DNA of 64,000 nt from Gammaproteobacteria bacterium (GTDB lineage Bacteria; Pseudomonadota; Gammaproteobacteria; Burkholderiales; Burkholderiaceae_C), in the NCBI GenBank assembly GCA_018828125.1, contig JAHJWB010000006.1:248001-312000 (forward strand), given 5' to 3'. The translations under genes and the position numbers were made by a program. The notes beneath the pieces were generated by a model. That model made no database searches. It was not told the DNA's origin and saw only the letters and a list, made by a program, of their open reading frames with translations. Below are positions 7,825 through 18,257 of this stretch, piece by piece (positions within the stretch are counted from its first letter, which is position 1; each line of letters opens with the position of its first letter).

Positions 7825-9087
7825 ATGCTTCACGACCTCCGTCTGCTGCAAGCGCTGCCAGCGGCGGTGCTCGTTACGCAAGCGGGCGCCATTCGATTTG
7901 CCAACGCAGCCAGCATGGAGCTGCTGGAGGCGCCTAGCATCGACAGCCTGATCGGTCGCCTCTCGGGCGACTTTGTCCATCCGTTGGACCAGGTGCGTTC
8001 CACCAACCGCATAGAGGCCGTGGCCGTACCTGCGCAAGGCGGACGGCCCAATAAATCGTCTGAATTTCGCATTCGCACCATACGGGGCAACCTGCGCATG
8101 GTGCTGATCAGCAGCGTGGCGATTGAGTGGCAGGGCGCGCCGGCCGTGCTGATGTGTGGCATGGACATGACACACCAGAGCGAGATCGAGGCCCAGTTGC
8201 GCGAGAGCGAGCAGAACTTCCGGCGCCTCTTCGACAACATGCAGGATGTGTACTACCGCACCAACGCCCAGGGCGTGGTTCAGCATGTGGGCCCGGGTGT
8301 GCGGCGGGTGCTGGGGTATGAACCCCACGAGATCGAAGGCCGCACCGCTGAGTCTTACTACCCCCAAAGCACCGACCGGGACGCCTTCAAGGTGGCGATC
8401 ATGGAAAAGGGTGAGGTATCGGACTTTCCGGGCCAGATGGTGCGGCGCGATGGCACGGTGATCGACATTTCCATCAGCAGCCATGCGCTGTACGACCACG
8501 CGGGCAATTTTGCGGGCGTCGAGGGCATCTACCGCGATGTGACGCAGCGCAAGAACCTGGAGCGCGAATTGCAGCGTCTGGCCACCACCGACATGCTGAC
8601 CGGCATGGCCAACCGGCGCGCGTTTTTAGAGTGCGCTGAAGCCGTGTATGAGCGCTCGCGCAGCAATGGAGAGCCGCTGACGCTGCTGATGCTGGACCTG
8701 GACCACTTCAAGTCCATCAACGACCGATTTGGCCACCTGGAGGGCGACCGCGCGCTGGTGGAGTTTGCCCAAGCCGTCAAAAGCCAGTTACGCGCCAGCG
8801 ACGCAGTGGGGCGCCTGGGCGGAGAAGAGTTTGGCGTGCTGCTGCCGCTGACCACGCTGGCCGAGGGCATGGAGGTCGCCACGCGCATCATGAACAGCAT
8901 CCGTGCGCTGCAGCTGACGGACGATGCGGGCACTACCTACCGCATCACCTCCAGTCTGGGCATGGGCGCGTTTCGGCAATCTGACCGCAGCTTGCGCGAC
9001 ATGCTCGACCGCGCCGACCAGGCGCTGTATCTGGCCAAGCGCCGGGGGCGCGACCAGATCGCTTCGCTGGACGCGGTGGACGAATAG
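7825..9087 (+). CDS. PAS-PAS-GGDEF diguanylate cyclase
   Basis: About 420 residues. An N-terminal PAS-like domain (from LPAAVLVTQAGAIRFANAAS) is followed by a second PAS domain with PAC segment (NFRRLFDNMQDVYYRT ... FAGVEGIYRDVTQRK), then a GGDEF domain. The active site reads GRLGGEEFG at about residue 330. An RxxD inhibitory site (RASD) lies five residues upstream, so the enzyme looks active and product-inhibited. It makes c-di-GMP from two GTP. There is no membrane segment, so it is a cytoplasmic sensor. An in-frame ATG at 7792 is an alternative start; neither has a strong ribosome binding site. Confidence 0.88.
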   Translation: MLHDLRLLQALPAAVLVTQAGAIRFANAASMELLEAPSIDSLIGRLSGDFVHPLDQVRSTNRIEAVAVPAQGGRPNKSSEFRIRTIRGNLRMVLISSVAIEWQGAPAVLMCGMDMTHQSEIEAQLRESEQNFRRLFDNMQDVYYRTNAQGVVQHVGPGVRRVLGYEPHEIEGRTAESYYPQSTDRDAFKVAIMEKGEVSDFPGQMVRRDGTVIDISISSHALYDHAGNFAGVEGIYRDVTQRKNLERELQRLATTDMLTGMANRRAFLECAEAVYERSRSNGEPLTLLMLDLDHFKSINDRFGHLEGDRALVEFAQAVKSQLRASDAVGRLGGEEFGVLLPLTTLAEGMEVATRIMNSIRALQLTDDAGTTYRITSSLGMGAFRQSDRSLRDMLDRADQALYLAKRRGRDQIASLDAVDE

Positions 9088-9183
9088 CCACGCGCGGCGC
9101 CCTTCAAAAGCGTGCAACGGGGGGAGCGAGATCGGCGCGCCAACTGCAGGTTAAATGACTCGCGCCGCACCTGCCGCGGCACA

Positions 9184-9852
9184 ATGCCCGGCATGACGGC
9201 ATCCCCCCCTCCACCGCGAAACTCGCCACCGCACCCGCAGCCCTCCCGCTCCGGGCAGCTCCCCACTCCCGACAAAGACCAGATCGCGCTGTTGGATCCG
9301 TTCGAGCGCCTGGGCATCGACCGCATCGCACTCGTCTCCACCGCAGAGCAGGCGGACAAGGCCTGCGACGTCTTGGCTGCCGCCAGCGCCTGGGGGTTCG
9401 ACACCGAATCCAAGCCCACCTTCGTGCAGGGTGAACAATCCGACGGACCCCACATCGTGCAACTGGCCACGCTTGACACGGCCTGGGTGTTTCAGCTGCA
9501 CGACCCCGCCTGCAGTGCCCGTGTGGCCGAGCTACTGGCGCTGCGCGGTGTGACCAAGGCGGGCTTTGGACTGGGGGACGACACCAAGCGCATCCAGCAC
9601 AAACTGGGCGTTCAGCCAGCCGATGTGCTGGAGCTGAACGCCGTGTTCCGCCAACGCGGCTACCGCAAGGACATGGGCGTGAAAGGCGCCGTGGCCGTGC
9701 TGTTCAACAAGCGATTCATCAAGTCCAAAAAGGCCGCCACGTCCAACTGGGCCAACGCCCGGCTGACCGAGGCCCAGCTGGTCTACGCGGCCAACGACGC
9801 ATGGGCAGCGCTGCGGGTGTTCAACGCGCTCGGTATTTCTGCAGCGCAGTGA
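9184..9852 (+). CDS. DEDDy-type 3'-5' exonuclease (RNase D-like domain)
   Basis: A 222-residue protein with a DEDD 3'-5' exonuclease fold. The four acidic residues are visible: FDTES (ExoI), GFGLGDDTKR (ExoII) and YAANDAW (ExoIII with tyrosine, hence DEDDy). The family contains RNase D and the WRN exonuclease domain. This single-domain form lacks the HRDC domain of RNase D, so it may act on RNA or DNA ends. A proline-rich, unstructured N-terminus of about 30 residues precedes the domain. ATG at 9184 or 9193 are both possible. It is monocistronic. Confidence 0.82.
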   Translation: MPGMTASPPPPRNSPPHPQPSRSGQLPTPDKDQIALLDPFERLGIDRIALVSTAEQADKACDVLAAASAWGFDTESKPTFVQGEQSDGPHIVQLATLDTAWVFQLHDPACSARVAELLALRGVTKAGFGLGDDTKRIQHKLGVQPADVLELNAVFRQRGYRKDMGVKGAVAVLFNKRFIKSKKAATSNWANARLTEAQLVYAANDAWAALRVFNALGISAAQ

Positions 9853-9884
9853 GCTAAGGCGGACGTCGACGATTCACTACGAAA

Positions 9885-9942
9885 TTAATAGCTACTAGCG
9901 CTTATCTATCAAGCGCCAGAAGCCAATTTTGCTTGAATTTTG
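9885..9942 (+). repeat. Family A repeat, copy 1
   Basis: Contains ATAGCTACTAGCGCTT, a short spacer, CAAGCGCCAGAAGCCAA and GCTTGAATTT. It lies in the gap between two convergent genes. See the repeat-family finding for the other copies. Confidence 0.85.
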
Positions 9943-9953
9943 GCTTGTTCAAT

Positions 9954-12115
<2,162 letters not shown>

Positions 12116-12124
12116 TCTGCTTAC

Positions 12125-12757
12125 ATGGCAAGCCGAATCACCCCTACTTCCTCCACTGCCCCTGCCGAAGCCCCCACCGACCGTCGCCAAGACATCCTGA
12201 ACGCCGCCCTCGCCTGTGCGGCTGAAGGCGGCGTGGATGCGGTGAGCATCGACGGCGTGCGCGCGCGCTGCGGGGCCAGCGTGGGCAGCATCTACCACCA
12301 CTTTGGCAACCGCGACGGCATCGTGGCAGCGTTGTTCTTCGACATCTTTCACGACCAGTCGCGCAATGTGCAGGCGCAGCTCGATGCCGCCCAGGGGGTG
12401 GAAGCGGGCGTACAGGCACTGGTCACGGGCTATCTGGACTGGGTGGTGGCGCAACCCGAGCGGGCACGGTTTCTGTTCCAGGCCCGGGGTGCCGTGGCCG
12501 CCGGCCCACGCACGCCTGACCTTGCCGAGGCCGCGCGGCGGCGCAACGAGGCGCTGGTGGCCTGGTTTGAGCCCCACCAGCAGTCCGGGGCGCTGCGCGA
12601 CCTGCCGTGCGAGCTGATGCCTTCGCTGGTGATGGGACCGGTGCAGAGCTATTGCAGAGCGTGGCTGTCGGATCGTTCAGGCCAGGGCGCCCTGCCCTCG
12701 CCGGACACTTACCGCAGCGAACTGGCGGCGGCGGCATGGCGCACGGTGCGGGCCTGA
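12125..12757 (+). CDS. TetR/AcrR-family transcriptional regulator
   Basis: A 210-residue regulator. The N-terminal helix-turn-helix is visible as DILNAALACAAEGGVDAVSI followed by ARCGASVGSIYHHFGNRDGI, the standard TetR DNA-binding pattern. The C-terminal ligand domain includes ARFLFQARGAVAAG and is of the TetR_C type seen in fatty-acid regulators. It is divergent from fadH with a 56-bp intergenic region holding paired TTCTAGAA palindromes. I infer that it represses fadH and itself and is released by an acyl-CoA, but no ligand can be read from the sequence. Confidence 0.88.
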   Translation: MASRITPTSSTAPAEAPTDRRQDILNAALACAAEGGVDAVSIDGVRARCGASVGSIYHHFGNRDGIVAALFFDIFHDQSRNVQAQLDAAQGVEAGVQALVTGYLDWVVAQPERARFLFQARGAVAAGPRTPDLAEAARRRNEALVAWFEPHQQSGALRDLPCELMPSLVMGPVQSYCRAWLSDRSGQGALPSPDTYRSELAAAAWRTVRA

Positions 12758-12760
12758 AGC

Positions 12761-13156
12761 TCAGTCAGCCTCAGCACCGCGCTGGCGGCCAAAAATGCTG
12801 TGCGCCAACCAGAACAACAACGCGCCCACCGGCCCAATGGCAACCAGGTTCCAAAACGGCATGACCAGCAGGCCGAGCGCGGCGGTCGATCCCTTGGGGG
12901 CGACGAAGACGGTGTAGTGCATGAACACATCCGCCGCCAGGCATGCCGCAGCAGCCCCCAACCCCCATACCGCGTGGCGGCTCCACGCCAGCACCGCGGA
13001 GATGGCGTAAGCGGTGCAAGACCAGAGAACCAGACCGATGAGAAAAGAGATGGCGCCCAAGCCGCCATCCGCCTTGAAAAACGCGGTGTACAGATGCAGC
13101 GCCACACCCGCAGCGCACAGAGTCAGCGCGGATTTGCGGAGCGTGGGGAATGGCAT
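12761..13156 (-). CDS. Hypothetical four-helix membrane protein
   Basis: A protein of 131 residues from the ATG at MPFPTLRK. Four hydrophobic segments are evident: ALTLCAAGVALHLYTAFF, AISFLIGLVLWSCTAYAISA, AVWGLGAAAACLAADVF and LLVMPFWNLVAIGPVGALLF. I do not recognise the family. A TTG at 13177 overlaps the slyX stop (TTGA) and would add seven residues, so translational coupling to slyX is possible. It is convergent with the TetR gene, leaving only three bases between them. Confidence 0.65.
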   Translation of the reverse strand: MPFPTLRKSALTLCAAGVALHLYTAFFKADGGLGAISFLIGLVLWSCTAYAISAVLAWSRHAVWGLGAAAACLAADVFMHYTVFVAPKGSTAALGLLVMPFWNLVAIGPVGALLFWLAHSIFGRQRGAEAD

Positions 13157-13173
13157 GGGCGGGCGTTTGCTCG

Positions 13174-13398
13174 TCAATAGTGCGGCGGCAGCTCGTCGCG
13201 CAGGTTGCGCGGCCCTTGCGCCCCGCCCTCGGGCGCCTGCTGGCGCAGCTGGATGACCTCATGCGTGAGCCGGTCGATGAGTTGCTGCTGCTGGTAGATG
13301 GTCATGTTCAGCTGGTCCAGCAAGTCTTCGGTGAAGCTGGCCTTGATCTCCAGGGCCTCCAGGCGCTGGATGATGTCGAGAGTGTCTGGTGAGGTCAT
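13174..13398 (-). CDS. slyX: SlyX family protein
   Basis: A 74-residue coiled-coil protein. The sequence TLDIIQRLEALEIKASFTED and YQQQQLIDRLTHEVIQLRQQ is typical of SlyX, ending with the conserved ELPPHY. The role of SlyX is not established; in E. coli it is encoded opposite slyD. It sits between a predicted membrane protein downstream and an LprI-domain protein upstream, all on the minus strand and closely spaced, so an operon is likely. Confidence 0.9.
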   Translation of the reverse strand: MTSPDTLDIIQRLEALEIKASFTEDLLDQLNMTIYQQQQLIDRLTHEVIQLRQQAPEGGAQGPRNLRDELPPHY

Positions 13399-13415
13399 TG
13401 GATTCGGTGTCTGGT

Positions 13416-14195
13416 TCAGTTTCGCGTCTCAACCACGTGGAGCTGGCTGGGCCGCTCCAGCAGCCATTCGGTCAGGGCCAGGTTGCACACGATGTCTTCG
13501 TTCAGCGGCAAGTCCTCGCCCAGCACAAAGCGCAGCATCACATAGCCCCGCTGGCCCGCGCGTTCTGCAGGGCGAAACGCGTCGCCCCAGGATCGGGTGG
13601 CGTATTCAAACCGGGCCGCATAGCCTTCGCGCCGGTCGGGTGGCCAGCACATCATGCGCACGCCGGGGCCTCCGCCGGTCCAGGGTCGCGCGTCGGCCGG
13701 GTCGATGTACAGCTCCACTTGGAACGCAGTGGGCTGCGAGCGTCGCAGCGGTATGCCCCACACCCCGCGCGTGTCGTTGATGTGCGGCAGCGTGCGTGAA
13801 AACACGGGCGCAAAATCCGGCCCGTCCAGCACCTGCACACGGCGGTTGGCGGCCCGCAGCTCTTGCGTGCGCTGTGCATAGGCTGCCGCCACGCAGGCCA
13901 CGTCATCGCAGCGGTTGCGCTGGCGCAGCCACCGCAGTTGCGCGGCGCGCAGCGCTGCCAGAGCTGCATCGCCATCGGGCTTGGCCAGCGCAGTCTGGTA
14001 AGCCTTGGTCAGGCGCACATCAGCCTGCATGAGTTCGGGGCTGGCGCAGATCCAGTGCTCCACCGTCTTCTCTGCAGCATTGCAATCAAAGGCGGGGGTG
14101 GGCGCAGAGGGCTCGGGTGCCTGGGCGCTGGCGCCGCTGCACATTCCCAGCAGAACAAGGGTGGACAGCAATGCCCTCACGGCGCTTAAACCCAT
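13416..14195 (-). CDS. Exported protein with LprI-type (DUF1311) domain
   Basis: A 259-residue protein with a signal peptide (ALLSTLVLLGMCSGASAQA). It is followed by an LprI/DUF1311 region: FDCNAAEKTVEHWICASPEL, then LRAAQLRWLRQRNRC, with paired cysteines. LprI in mycobacteria inhibits lysozyme, so a periplasmic or secreted inhibitor is one possibility. About 130 residues after this region (from LDGPDFAPVFSR) match no domain I recognise and may be a separate fold. The start MGLSAVRALL directly precedes the signal peptide. The gene follows an aminotransferase with a ten-base gap, on the same strand. Confidence 0.7.
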   Translation of the reverse strand: MGLSAVRALLSTLVLLGMCSGASAQAPEPSAPTPAFDCNAAEKTVEHWICASPELMQADVRLTKAYQTALAKPDGDAALAALRAAQLRWLRQRNRCDDVACVAAAYAQRTQELRAANRRVQVLDGPDFAPVFSRTLPHINDTRGVWGIPLRRSQPTAFQVELYIDPADARPWTGGGPGVRMMCWPPDRREGYAARFEYATRSWGDAFRPAERAGQRGYVMLRFVLGEDLPLNEDIVCNLALTEWLLERPSQLHVVETRN

Positions 14196-14205
14196 GCGCA
14201 GCAAG

Positions 14206-15396
14206 TCAGATCGCCTGGCCCAGGCGCGCCACGCCTTCGCGGATCTTGTCCACATCGGCCGTGGCGAACGACAGGCGAAAGGTGGCGTGATCGGGGTTGG
14301 CGCAGAAGAACGGAGTGCCAGGCACAAAGGCCACGCCCTTTTCAATGGCGCGCTTGGCCAGCACGTTGCCATCGGCCACCTTGCCGCCCGCGCCCGTGAG
14401 CCGCGCCCACACAAACAGGCCGCCCTGGGGCTGCACAAACTCGACGGCGTCGCCCAGCTCCTTGCGCAGCGCGTCGCCCATGGCCTGGGCGCGTTCGCCG
14501 TAGACCTTGCGCACGTTGGCCAGCGTGCCGGGCATGCGGCCTGCCTTGAGGTACTGCGCGGCGGTGGCCTGGGCAAACGTGCTGGTGTGCGCATCGCTGA
14601 ACTGCTTGCACATGGTGGCCTTGCCCAGCAGCTCGGCCGGCGCAATCATCCAACCCACACGCAGGCCAGGCGACAGCACCTTGCTCAGGCTGCCACAGTG
14701 CACCAGCAGCTCGCGGCTACCAGGCACAGTGGCCGACAGGTTGAGCAAGCTGGGCGGAGGCGCTTCGCCAAAGTACAGGTCGCCGTACGGGTCGTCCTCG
14801 ACGATCAGCGTGTTGTGCTTCACGGCCATTTCCAGCACGGCCTTGCGGCGCTCCAGGCTCAGCATGGCGCCGCTGGGGTTTCCAAAGGTGGGGATGAGGT
14901 AGACAAACTTGGGCTTGTGCTCGGCAATGAGCTTTTCCAGCTCGTCGGTCTTCACGCCGTTGCCGTCGATGGGCGCGCTGATGAGTTCGGCGCCGTAAAG
15001 GCGAAAACACTGGATGGTGGCCAAGAAAGTGGGGCCTTCCACGATCACCTTGTCGCCGGGGCTGATGAGGGTCTTGCCCAGCAAGTCCAGCCCTTGCTGG
15101 CTGCCCGTGGTGACGATCAGGTTATCGGCCGCCATATCCTTGGCGCCCTTGCTGGTCATGAAGGCGGCCAGTTGTTCGCGCAGCGGGTTGTATCCCTCGG
15201 TGGCGCCGTACTGCAGTGCGGCGCCGGGTTCTTCGGCCAGGGCGGCGTTGCTGGCGGCGCGGATGCCTTCCACGTCAAACATCGCGCTGTCCGGGAAGCC
15301 GCCCGCAAAGCTGATGATGCCGGGCTTGCCCAGCAGCTTGAAGAGTTCGCGGATGGCGGAGGTTTCTACGTTGTTCAGGCGGTCGGCAAATTGCAT
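14206..15396 (-). CDS. PLP-dependent class I/II aminotransferase (2-aminoadipate/LysN-like)
   Basis: A 396-residue fold-type I aminotransferase. The N-terminus IISFAGGFPDSAMFD and LQYGATEGYNPLREQLAAFM are hallmarks of the LysN/MocR-like aminotransferase group. The PLP lysine is in GSLSKVLSPGLRVGW. PTFGNPSGAML and VEDDPYGDLYF provide cofactor contacts. There is no N-terminal wHTH, so this is the enzyme, not a MocR regulator. Members act on 2-aminoadipate, aromatic or branched-chain amino acids; the substrate here is undetermined. It is divergent from a GyrI-like gene and upstream of an LprI-domain gene. Confidence 0.87.
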   Translation of the reverse strand: MQFADRLNNVETSAIRELFKLLGKPGIISFAGGFPDSAMFDVEGIRAASNAALAEEPGAALQYGATEGYNPLREQLAAFMTSKGAKDMAADNLIVTTGSQQGLDLLGKTLISPGDKVIVEGPTFLATIQCFRLYGAELISAPIDGNGVKTDELEKLIAEHKPKFVYLIPTFGNPSGAMLSLERRKAVLEMAVKHNTLIVEDDPYGDLYFGEAPPPSLLNLSATVPGSRELLVHCGSLSKVLSPGLRVGWMIAPAELLGKATMCKQFSDAHTSTFAQATAAQYLKAGRMPGTLANVRKVYGERAQAMGDALRKELGDAVEFVQPQGGLFVWARLTGAGGKVADGNVLAKRAIEKGVAFVPGTPFFCANPDHATFRLSFATADVDKIREGVARLGQAI

Positions 15397-15551
15397 GGCG
15401 TGGGCAGGATGGTTAGCAAAGGATTGCGCATTGTCGCCAATTGGCGAGCAGGTTTCCTGCGGCTTACACTGCGTCGGTCTTCAGTCCAGCGAATCTGAGA
15501 AATCGGCGTACTCGCCAAGCACCTCCGGACATCCATCCTTCAGGAAGCCCC

Positions 15552-16031
15552 ATGCCGCTTACCATCCGCACCCTCCCCCGCATGCGCCTTGCCTCTATGC
15601 GCCACACCGGCGCTTACAGCCACCCAGGCCTTACCGAACTGTGGGAGCGTTTTGGAGCCTGGTGCGCGGCCAACCGCCTGAACGATCCGCGCCCCAAGTT
15701 CTACGGTTTCAGCCACGACGACCCGTCCTGCACACCGCCCGAGCAGTGCCGCTACGACGCCTGCGTGCAGATTGGCGTGGGCCTGCGCACCGGGCCTGAT
15801 GTGCAGGTGATGGACTATGAGGGCGGCGACTACGCCTGCAAGCATTTCGTGGGCACGGGGCCCGAGATCGGTGCTGCGTGGACGCAGATGGCCGCGCCGG
15901 GCCAGATCCCTGAGGGCTGGGAATGGGCGCCACGCGCCGCGCTGGAGATCTACGACGAGGACTTTGAGGTGGACCCGGCCACGGGACGATTTCCGTGTTG
16001 GCTGTGCGTGCCGGTGCAGCGCACCCCTTGA
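15552..16031 (+). CDS. GyrI-like / AraC effector-binding domain protein
   Basis: A 159-residue stand-alone small-molecule-binding domain of the GyrI/SbmC family. It starts MPLTIRTLPRMRLASMRHTG and includes YDACVQIGVG and the late conserved GFEW-like segment (here GWEWAPRAALEIY). Such domains bind hydrophobic or cationic drugs, or inhibit DNA gyrase, when detached from the AraC DNA-binding domain. There is no helix-turn-helix here. It lies just before nth on the same strand with a 66-base gap. Its ligand is unknown. Confidence 0.78.
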   Translation: MPLTIRTLPRMRLASMRHTGAYSHPGLTELWERFGAWCAANRLNDPRPKFYGFSHDDPSCTPPEQCRYDACVQIGVGLRTGPDVQVMDYEGGDYACKHFVGTGPEIGAAWTQMAAPGQIPEGWEWAPRAALEIYDEDFEVDPATGRFPCWLCVPVQRTP

Positions 16032-16097
16032 CCCGCCAACTAGCCACGCAGCCCTCAAGGGGCGTTGCTTGGCTGCCCCATACCAATAAGAAATTCG

Positions 16098-16736
16098 ATG
16101 AAAACCGCGCAGATTGAACCCTTCTTCGCCACGCTGAAGGCCGCCAACCCCCTGCCCAACACCGAGTTGGAATACACCACCCCGTTCGAGCTGCTGGCCG
16201 CAGTGCTGCTCTCTGCCCAGGCCACCGATGTGGGCGTGAACAAGGCCACGCGCAAACTCTTTCCGGTGGCGGGTACGCCGCAGGCCATCCTGGATCTCGG
16301 GTTGGAGGGGCTGGAGGGCTACATCAAGACCATCGGCCTCTACAAAAGCAAGGCCCGACATCTGATGCAAACCTGCCGCATCTTGGTGGAAGAACACGGA
16401 AGCGTGGTGCCCCGCACCCGCGAAGCGCTGGAGGCCCTGCCCGGCGTGGGCCGTAAAACAGCGAATGTGGTGCTGAACGTGGCCTTCGGCCAGCCCACCA
16501 TGGCGGTGGACACGCACATCTTTCGCGTGAGCAACCGCACGGGCCTCGCGCCCGGCAAGAACCCGCTGGCGGTGGAACTGCAGCTGATGAAGCGCGTGCC
16601 CGCCGCCTACGCGGTGGACTCACACCACTGGCTCATCCTGCACGGCCGCTACGTGTGCCAGGCGCGCAAGCCGCGCTGTTGGGAGTGTGCGGTGGCGCAG
16701 TACTGCGACTACCAGCCGAAGACGTTGGCGCCTTGA
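16098..16736 (+). CDS. nth: Endonuclease III (base-excision DNA glycosylase/AP lyase)
   Basis: A 212-residue HhH-GPD DNA glycosylase. The helix-hairpin-helix LPGVGRKTANVVL includes the catalytic lysine. VDTHIFRV carries the conserved aspartate. The four [4Fe-4S] cysteines follow the C-x6-C-x2-C-x5-C spacing at the C-terminus (VCQARKPRCWECAVAQYC). It removes oxidised pyrimidines and cleaves abasic sites. ATG at MKTAQIEPF was chosen over an upstream in-frame ATG because it matches the E. coli start. A family A repeat follows the stop codon. Confidence 0.95.
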   Translation: MKTAQIEPFFATLKAANPLPNTELEYTTPFELLAAVLLSAQATDVGVNKATRKLFPVAGTPQAILDLGLEGLEGYIKTIGLYKSKARHLMQTCRILVEEHGSVVPRTREALEALPGVGRKTANVVLNVAFGQPTMAVDTHIFRVSNRTGLAPGKNPLAVELQLMKRVPAAYAVDSHHWLILHGRYVCQARKPRCWECAVAQYCDYQPKTLAP

Positions 16737-16751
16737 AGTGATGGGCGTCCA

Positions 16752-16815
16752 GCTACTTTTTTATAGCTATCAGCGCTTTACGGACAAGCGCTAGAGGCCA
16801 AAAATGCTTGAAATG
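16752..16815 (+). repeat. Family A repeat, copy 2
   Basis: Contains ATAGCTATCAGCGCTT, a six-base spacer, CAAGCGCTAGAGGCCAA and GCTTGAAAT, close to the consensus. It lies between the convergent nth and doc genes. Confidence 0.9.
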
Positions 16816-16819
16816 TGCA

Positions 16820-17215
16820 TCAACGCACGATGGAGTGCTCACGCAGCCACGTGGCGAAGGCTTCCTCGGTAATGTCGCCAGCAGCGACGGCGAGCATGGT
16901 CAAGGTGGCCTCCGTCTGGGTGACCTGTAAACGCGAGCCATTGAGGTAAAGAAACAAGCCGACTGCCAGAAAGGCCGCCCGTTTGTTGCCATCCACGAAC
17001 GGGTGGTTCTTGGCCAGGCCCACTCCGTAGCTCGCGGCCAAGGTGGCTACGTCTGGGGGATTATCTGCATCTGCGTACGCCACGATGTTCTGAGGACGCA
17101 TCAGTGCCGACTCCAGCAGTCCCTCATCCCGCAAGCCTTCGCGTCCGCCGTGTGTGGCAAGGCTCTCGCCGTGGAGAAGAACTAATGCTTGCTTGCTAAC
17201 CCAACGCCAACTCAT
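16820..17215 (-). CDS. doc: Doc-type (Fic fold) toxin
   Basis: A 131-residue protein of the death-on-curing branch of the Fic family. The active-site motif is HPFVDGNKRAAF, matching Doc HPFxDGNKR; Doc phosphorylates elongation factor Tu. The N-terminal LHGESLATHGG and DEGLLESAL segments also fit. It begins within the antitoxin gene (four-base overlap), the usual arrangement for a toxin-antitoxin pair. The toxin appears intact. In this pair the antitoxin is AbrB-like rather than Phd-like. Confidence 0.88.
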   Translation of the reverse strand: MSWRWVSKQALVLLHGESLATHGGREGLRDEGLLESALMRPQNIVAYADADNPPDVATLAASYGVGLAKNHPFVDGNKRAAFLAVGLFLYLNGSRLQVTQTEATLTMLAVAAGDITEEAFATWLREHSIVR

Positions 17216-17436
17216 TTGGCCAGCTGGTGGAAGGTGTCACGGAAGTCATGCATGAACTCACGGCCTGCCTTGATTTCCTCCTCCAAAGCGGGATCGTAGG
17301 GTGTCAGCGTATAGCCGTCAGGCGTTTCCGTGAGAAAGATGGATTCGCCTTTGGCCAGTTTCAGACGCGCAAGGGCTTCTCTGGGCAGAATGACGCCGAC
17401 AGAGTTTCCGATCTGGGTGAGTTTGAGCATGTGCAT
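17212..17436 (-). CDS. AbrB/MazE-type antitoxin
   Basis: A 74-residue protein with a swapped-hairpin AbrB DNA-binding domain: LKLTQIGNSVGVILPREALA then LAKGESIFLTETPDG. The C-terminal part (EIKAGREFMHDFRDTFHQLA) is probably the toxin-neutralising helix. It precedes and overlaps doc by four bases. Binding to the inverted repeat upstream would give autoregulation. ATG at 17436 or two codons downstream are both possible. Confidence 0.85.
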   Translation of the reverse strand: MHMLKLTQIGNSVGVILPREALARLKLAKGESIFLTETPDGYTLTPYDPALEEEIKAGREFMHDFRDTFHQLAK

Positions 17437-17449
17437 GGCGTTTACCCCA

Positions 17450-17472
17450 AGTTATTACACACGTAATACTAA
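17450..17472. promoter_or_regulatory. Probable operator of the AbrB/Doc pair
   Basis: ATTAC at 17454-17458 and GTAAT at 17463-17467 form an inverted repeat with a four-base spacer, flanked by AGTT and AAACT. It lies 18 bases upstream of the antitoxin start, as expected for toxin-antitoxin autoregulation. Confidence 0.55.
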
Positions 17473-17490
17473 ACTCTGCTCCCTCCCTCG

Positions 17491-18237
17491 TCAAACCACG
17501 CCAGCCCCTCCCAGCGCCGCCATCTCCCCCGACACCCCCACCCACGCAACATCAAATCCCTCCACATTCCGCTCCGGCGGCACCGGGTGCGCACGCAGCG
17601 CCCAGGTGGCGCCAGCCACAACGCTGTCGATCACTGGCACCGTGACCTGTGGCTGCACGGCGGCAGCCATGCCCGCAAGCCCTGCCCCGCCAAGGATGAC
17701 GGCCTGCACGCCCATTTGCCGCACCACGTCCCGGCAGGCCTGAGCGAGCAAAGTGCGGGCTGCTTCAGGGTCAGCTGCCAACTGGGCGCCGGTGGGGGCC
17801 ACGGTGTGAATGCCCGCTAGCGCGTGGGCATGGCCCAAGGCTTGTGCAAGGCGCTGCAGCATCGGCCCCCAGCGCTCGCCACCGGTCACGATGGCAAAAC
17901 GGCCATGGCGTGCCGCTTCGATGAAGGAGGCTTCGGCCAGGCCGGTGACGGGCACGGGGCTGCTTTCGCGCAGCGCCATCAGGCCCGGGTCGCCAAAGCA
18001 GCCGATCAGCACGGCGTCGGGCTGTGGCTGCGGTTGCGCCAGGTCATGCGCCCACACGTCCAGCGCGGCATGGGCAGCCACTGCGTAGCTGGCCTCGCAG
18101 GCAATGTAAGGCGCCCCGAAGCGGGCGGTCGCCGTGCGCACTGCCACGTGCGAACCCACAGCTCCTTGCACATGCTGCTGCAGCAAAGCGCTGACATGGG
18201 CCGAAGTATTGGGATTGATGACGAGCAACTGGCGCAT
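17491..18237 (-). CDS. Asp/Glu/hydantoin racemase family protein
   Basis: A 248-residue protein of the hydantoin/allantoin racemase group: VINPNTSAHVSALL at the start, LIGCFGDPGLMALRE with Cys80, and FAIVTGGERWGPML. In characterised racemases a second cysteine acts from the other face. Here the corresponding motif is ILGGAGLAGM, with Gly184 where GCAGM would be expected. A classical two-cysteine racemase mechanism is therefore doubtful. It is the last gene of the ABC importer operon, which suggests a role in processing the imported compound, perhaps a hydantoin, allantoin or amino acid derivative. Confidence 0.75.
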   Translation of the reverse strand: MRQLLVINPNTSAHVSALLQQHVQGAVGSHVAVRTATARFGAPYIACEASYAVAAHAALDVWAHDLAQPQPQPDAVLIGCFGDPGLMALRESSPVPVTGLAEASFIEAARHGRFAIVTGGERWGPMLQRLAQALGHAHALAGIHTVAPTGAQLAADPEAARTLLAQACRDVVRQMGVQAVILGGAGLAGMAAAVQPQVTVPVIDSVVAGATWALRAHPVPPERNVEGFDVAWVGVSGEMAALGGAGVV

Positions 18238-18257
18238 TGCGATACGTGGTGAACGAT

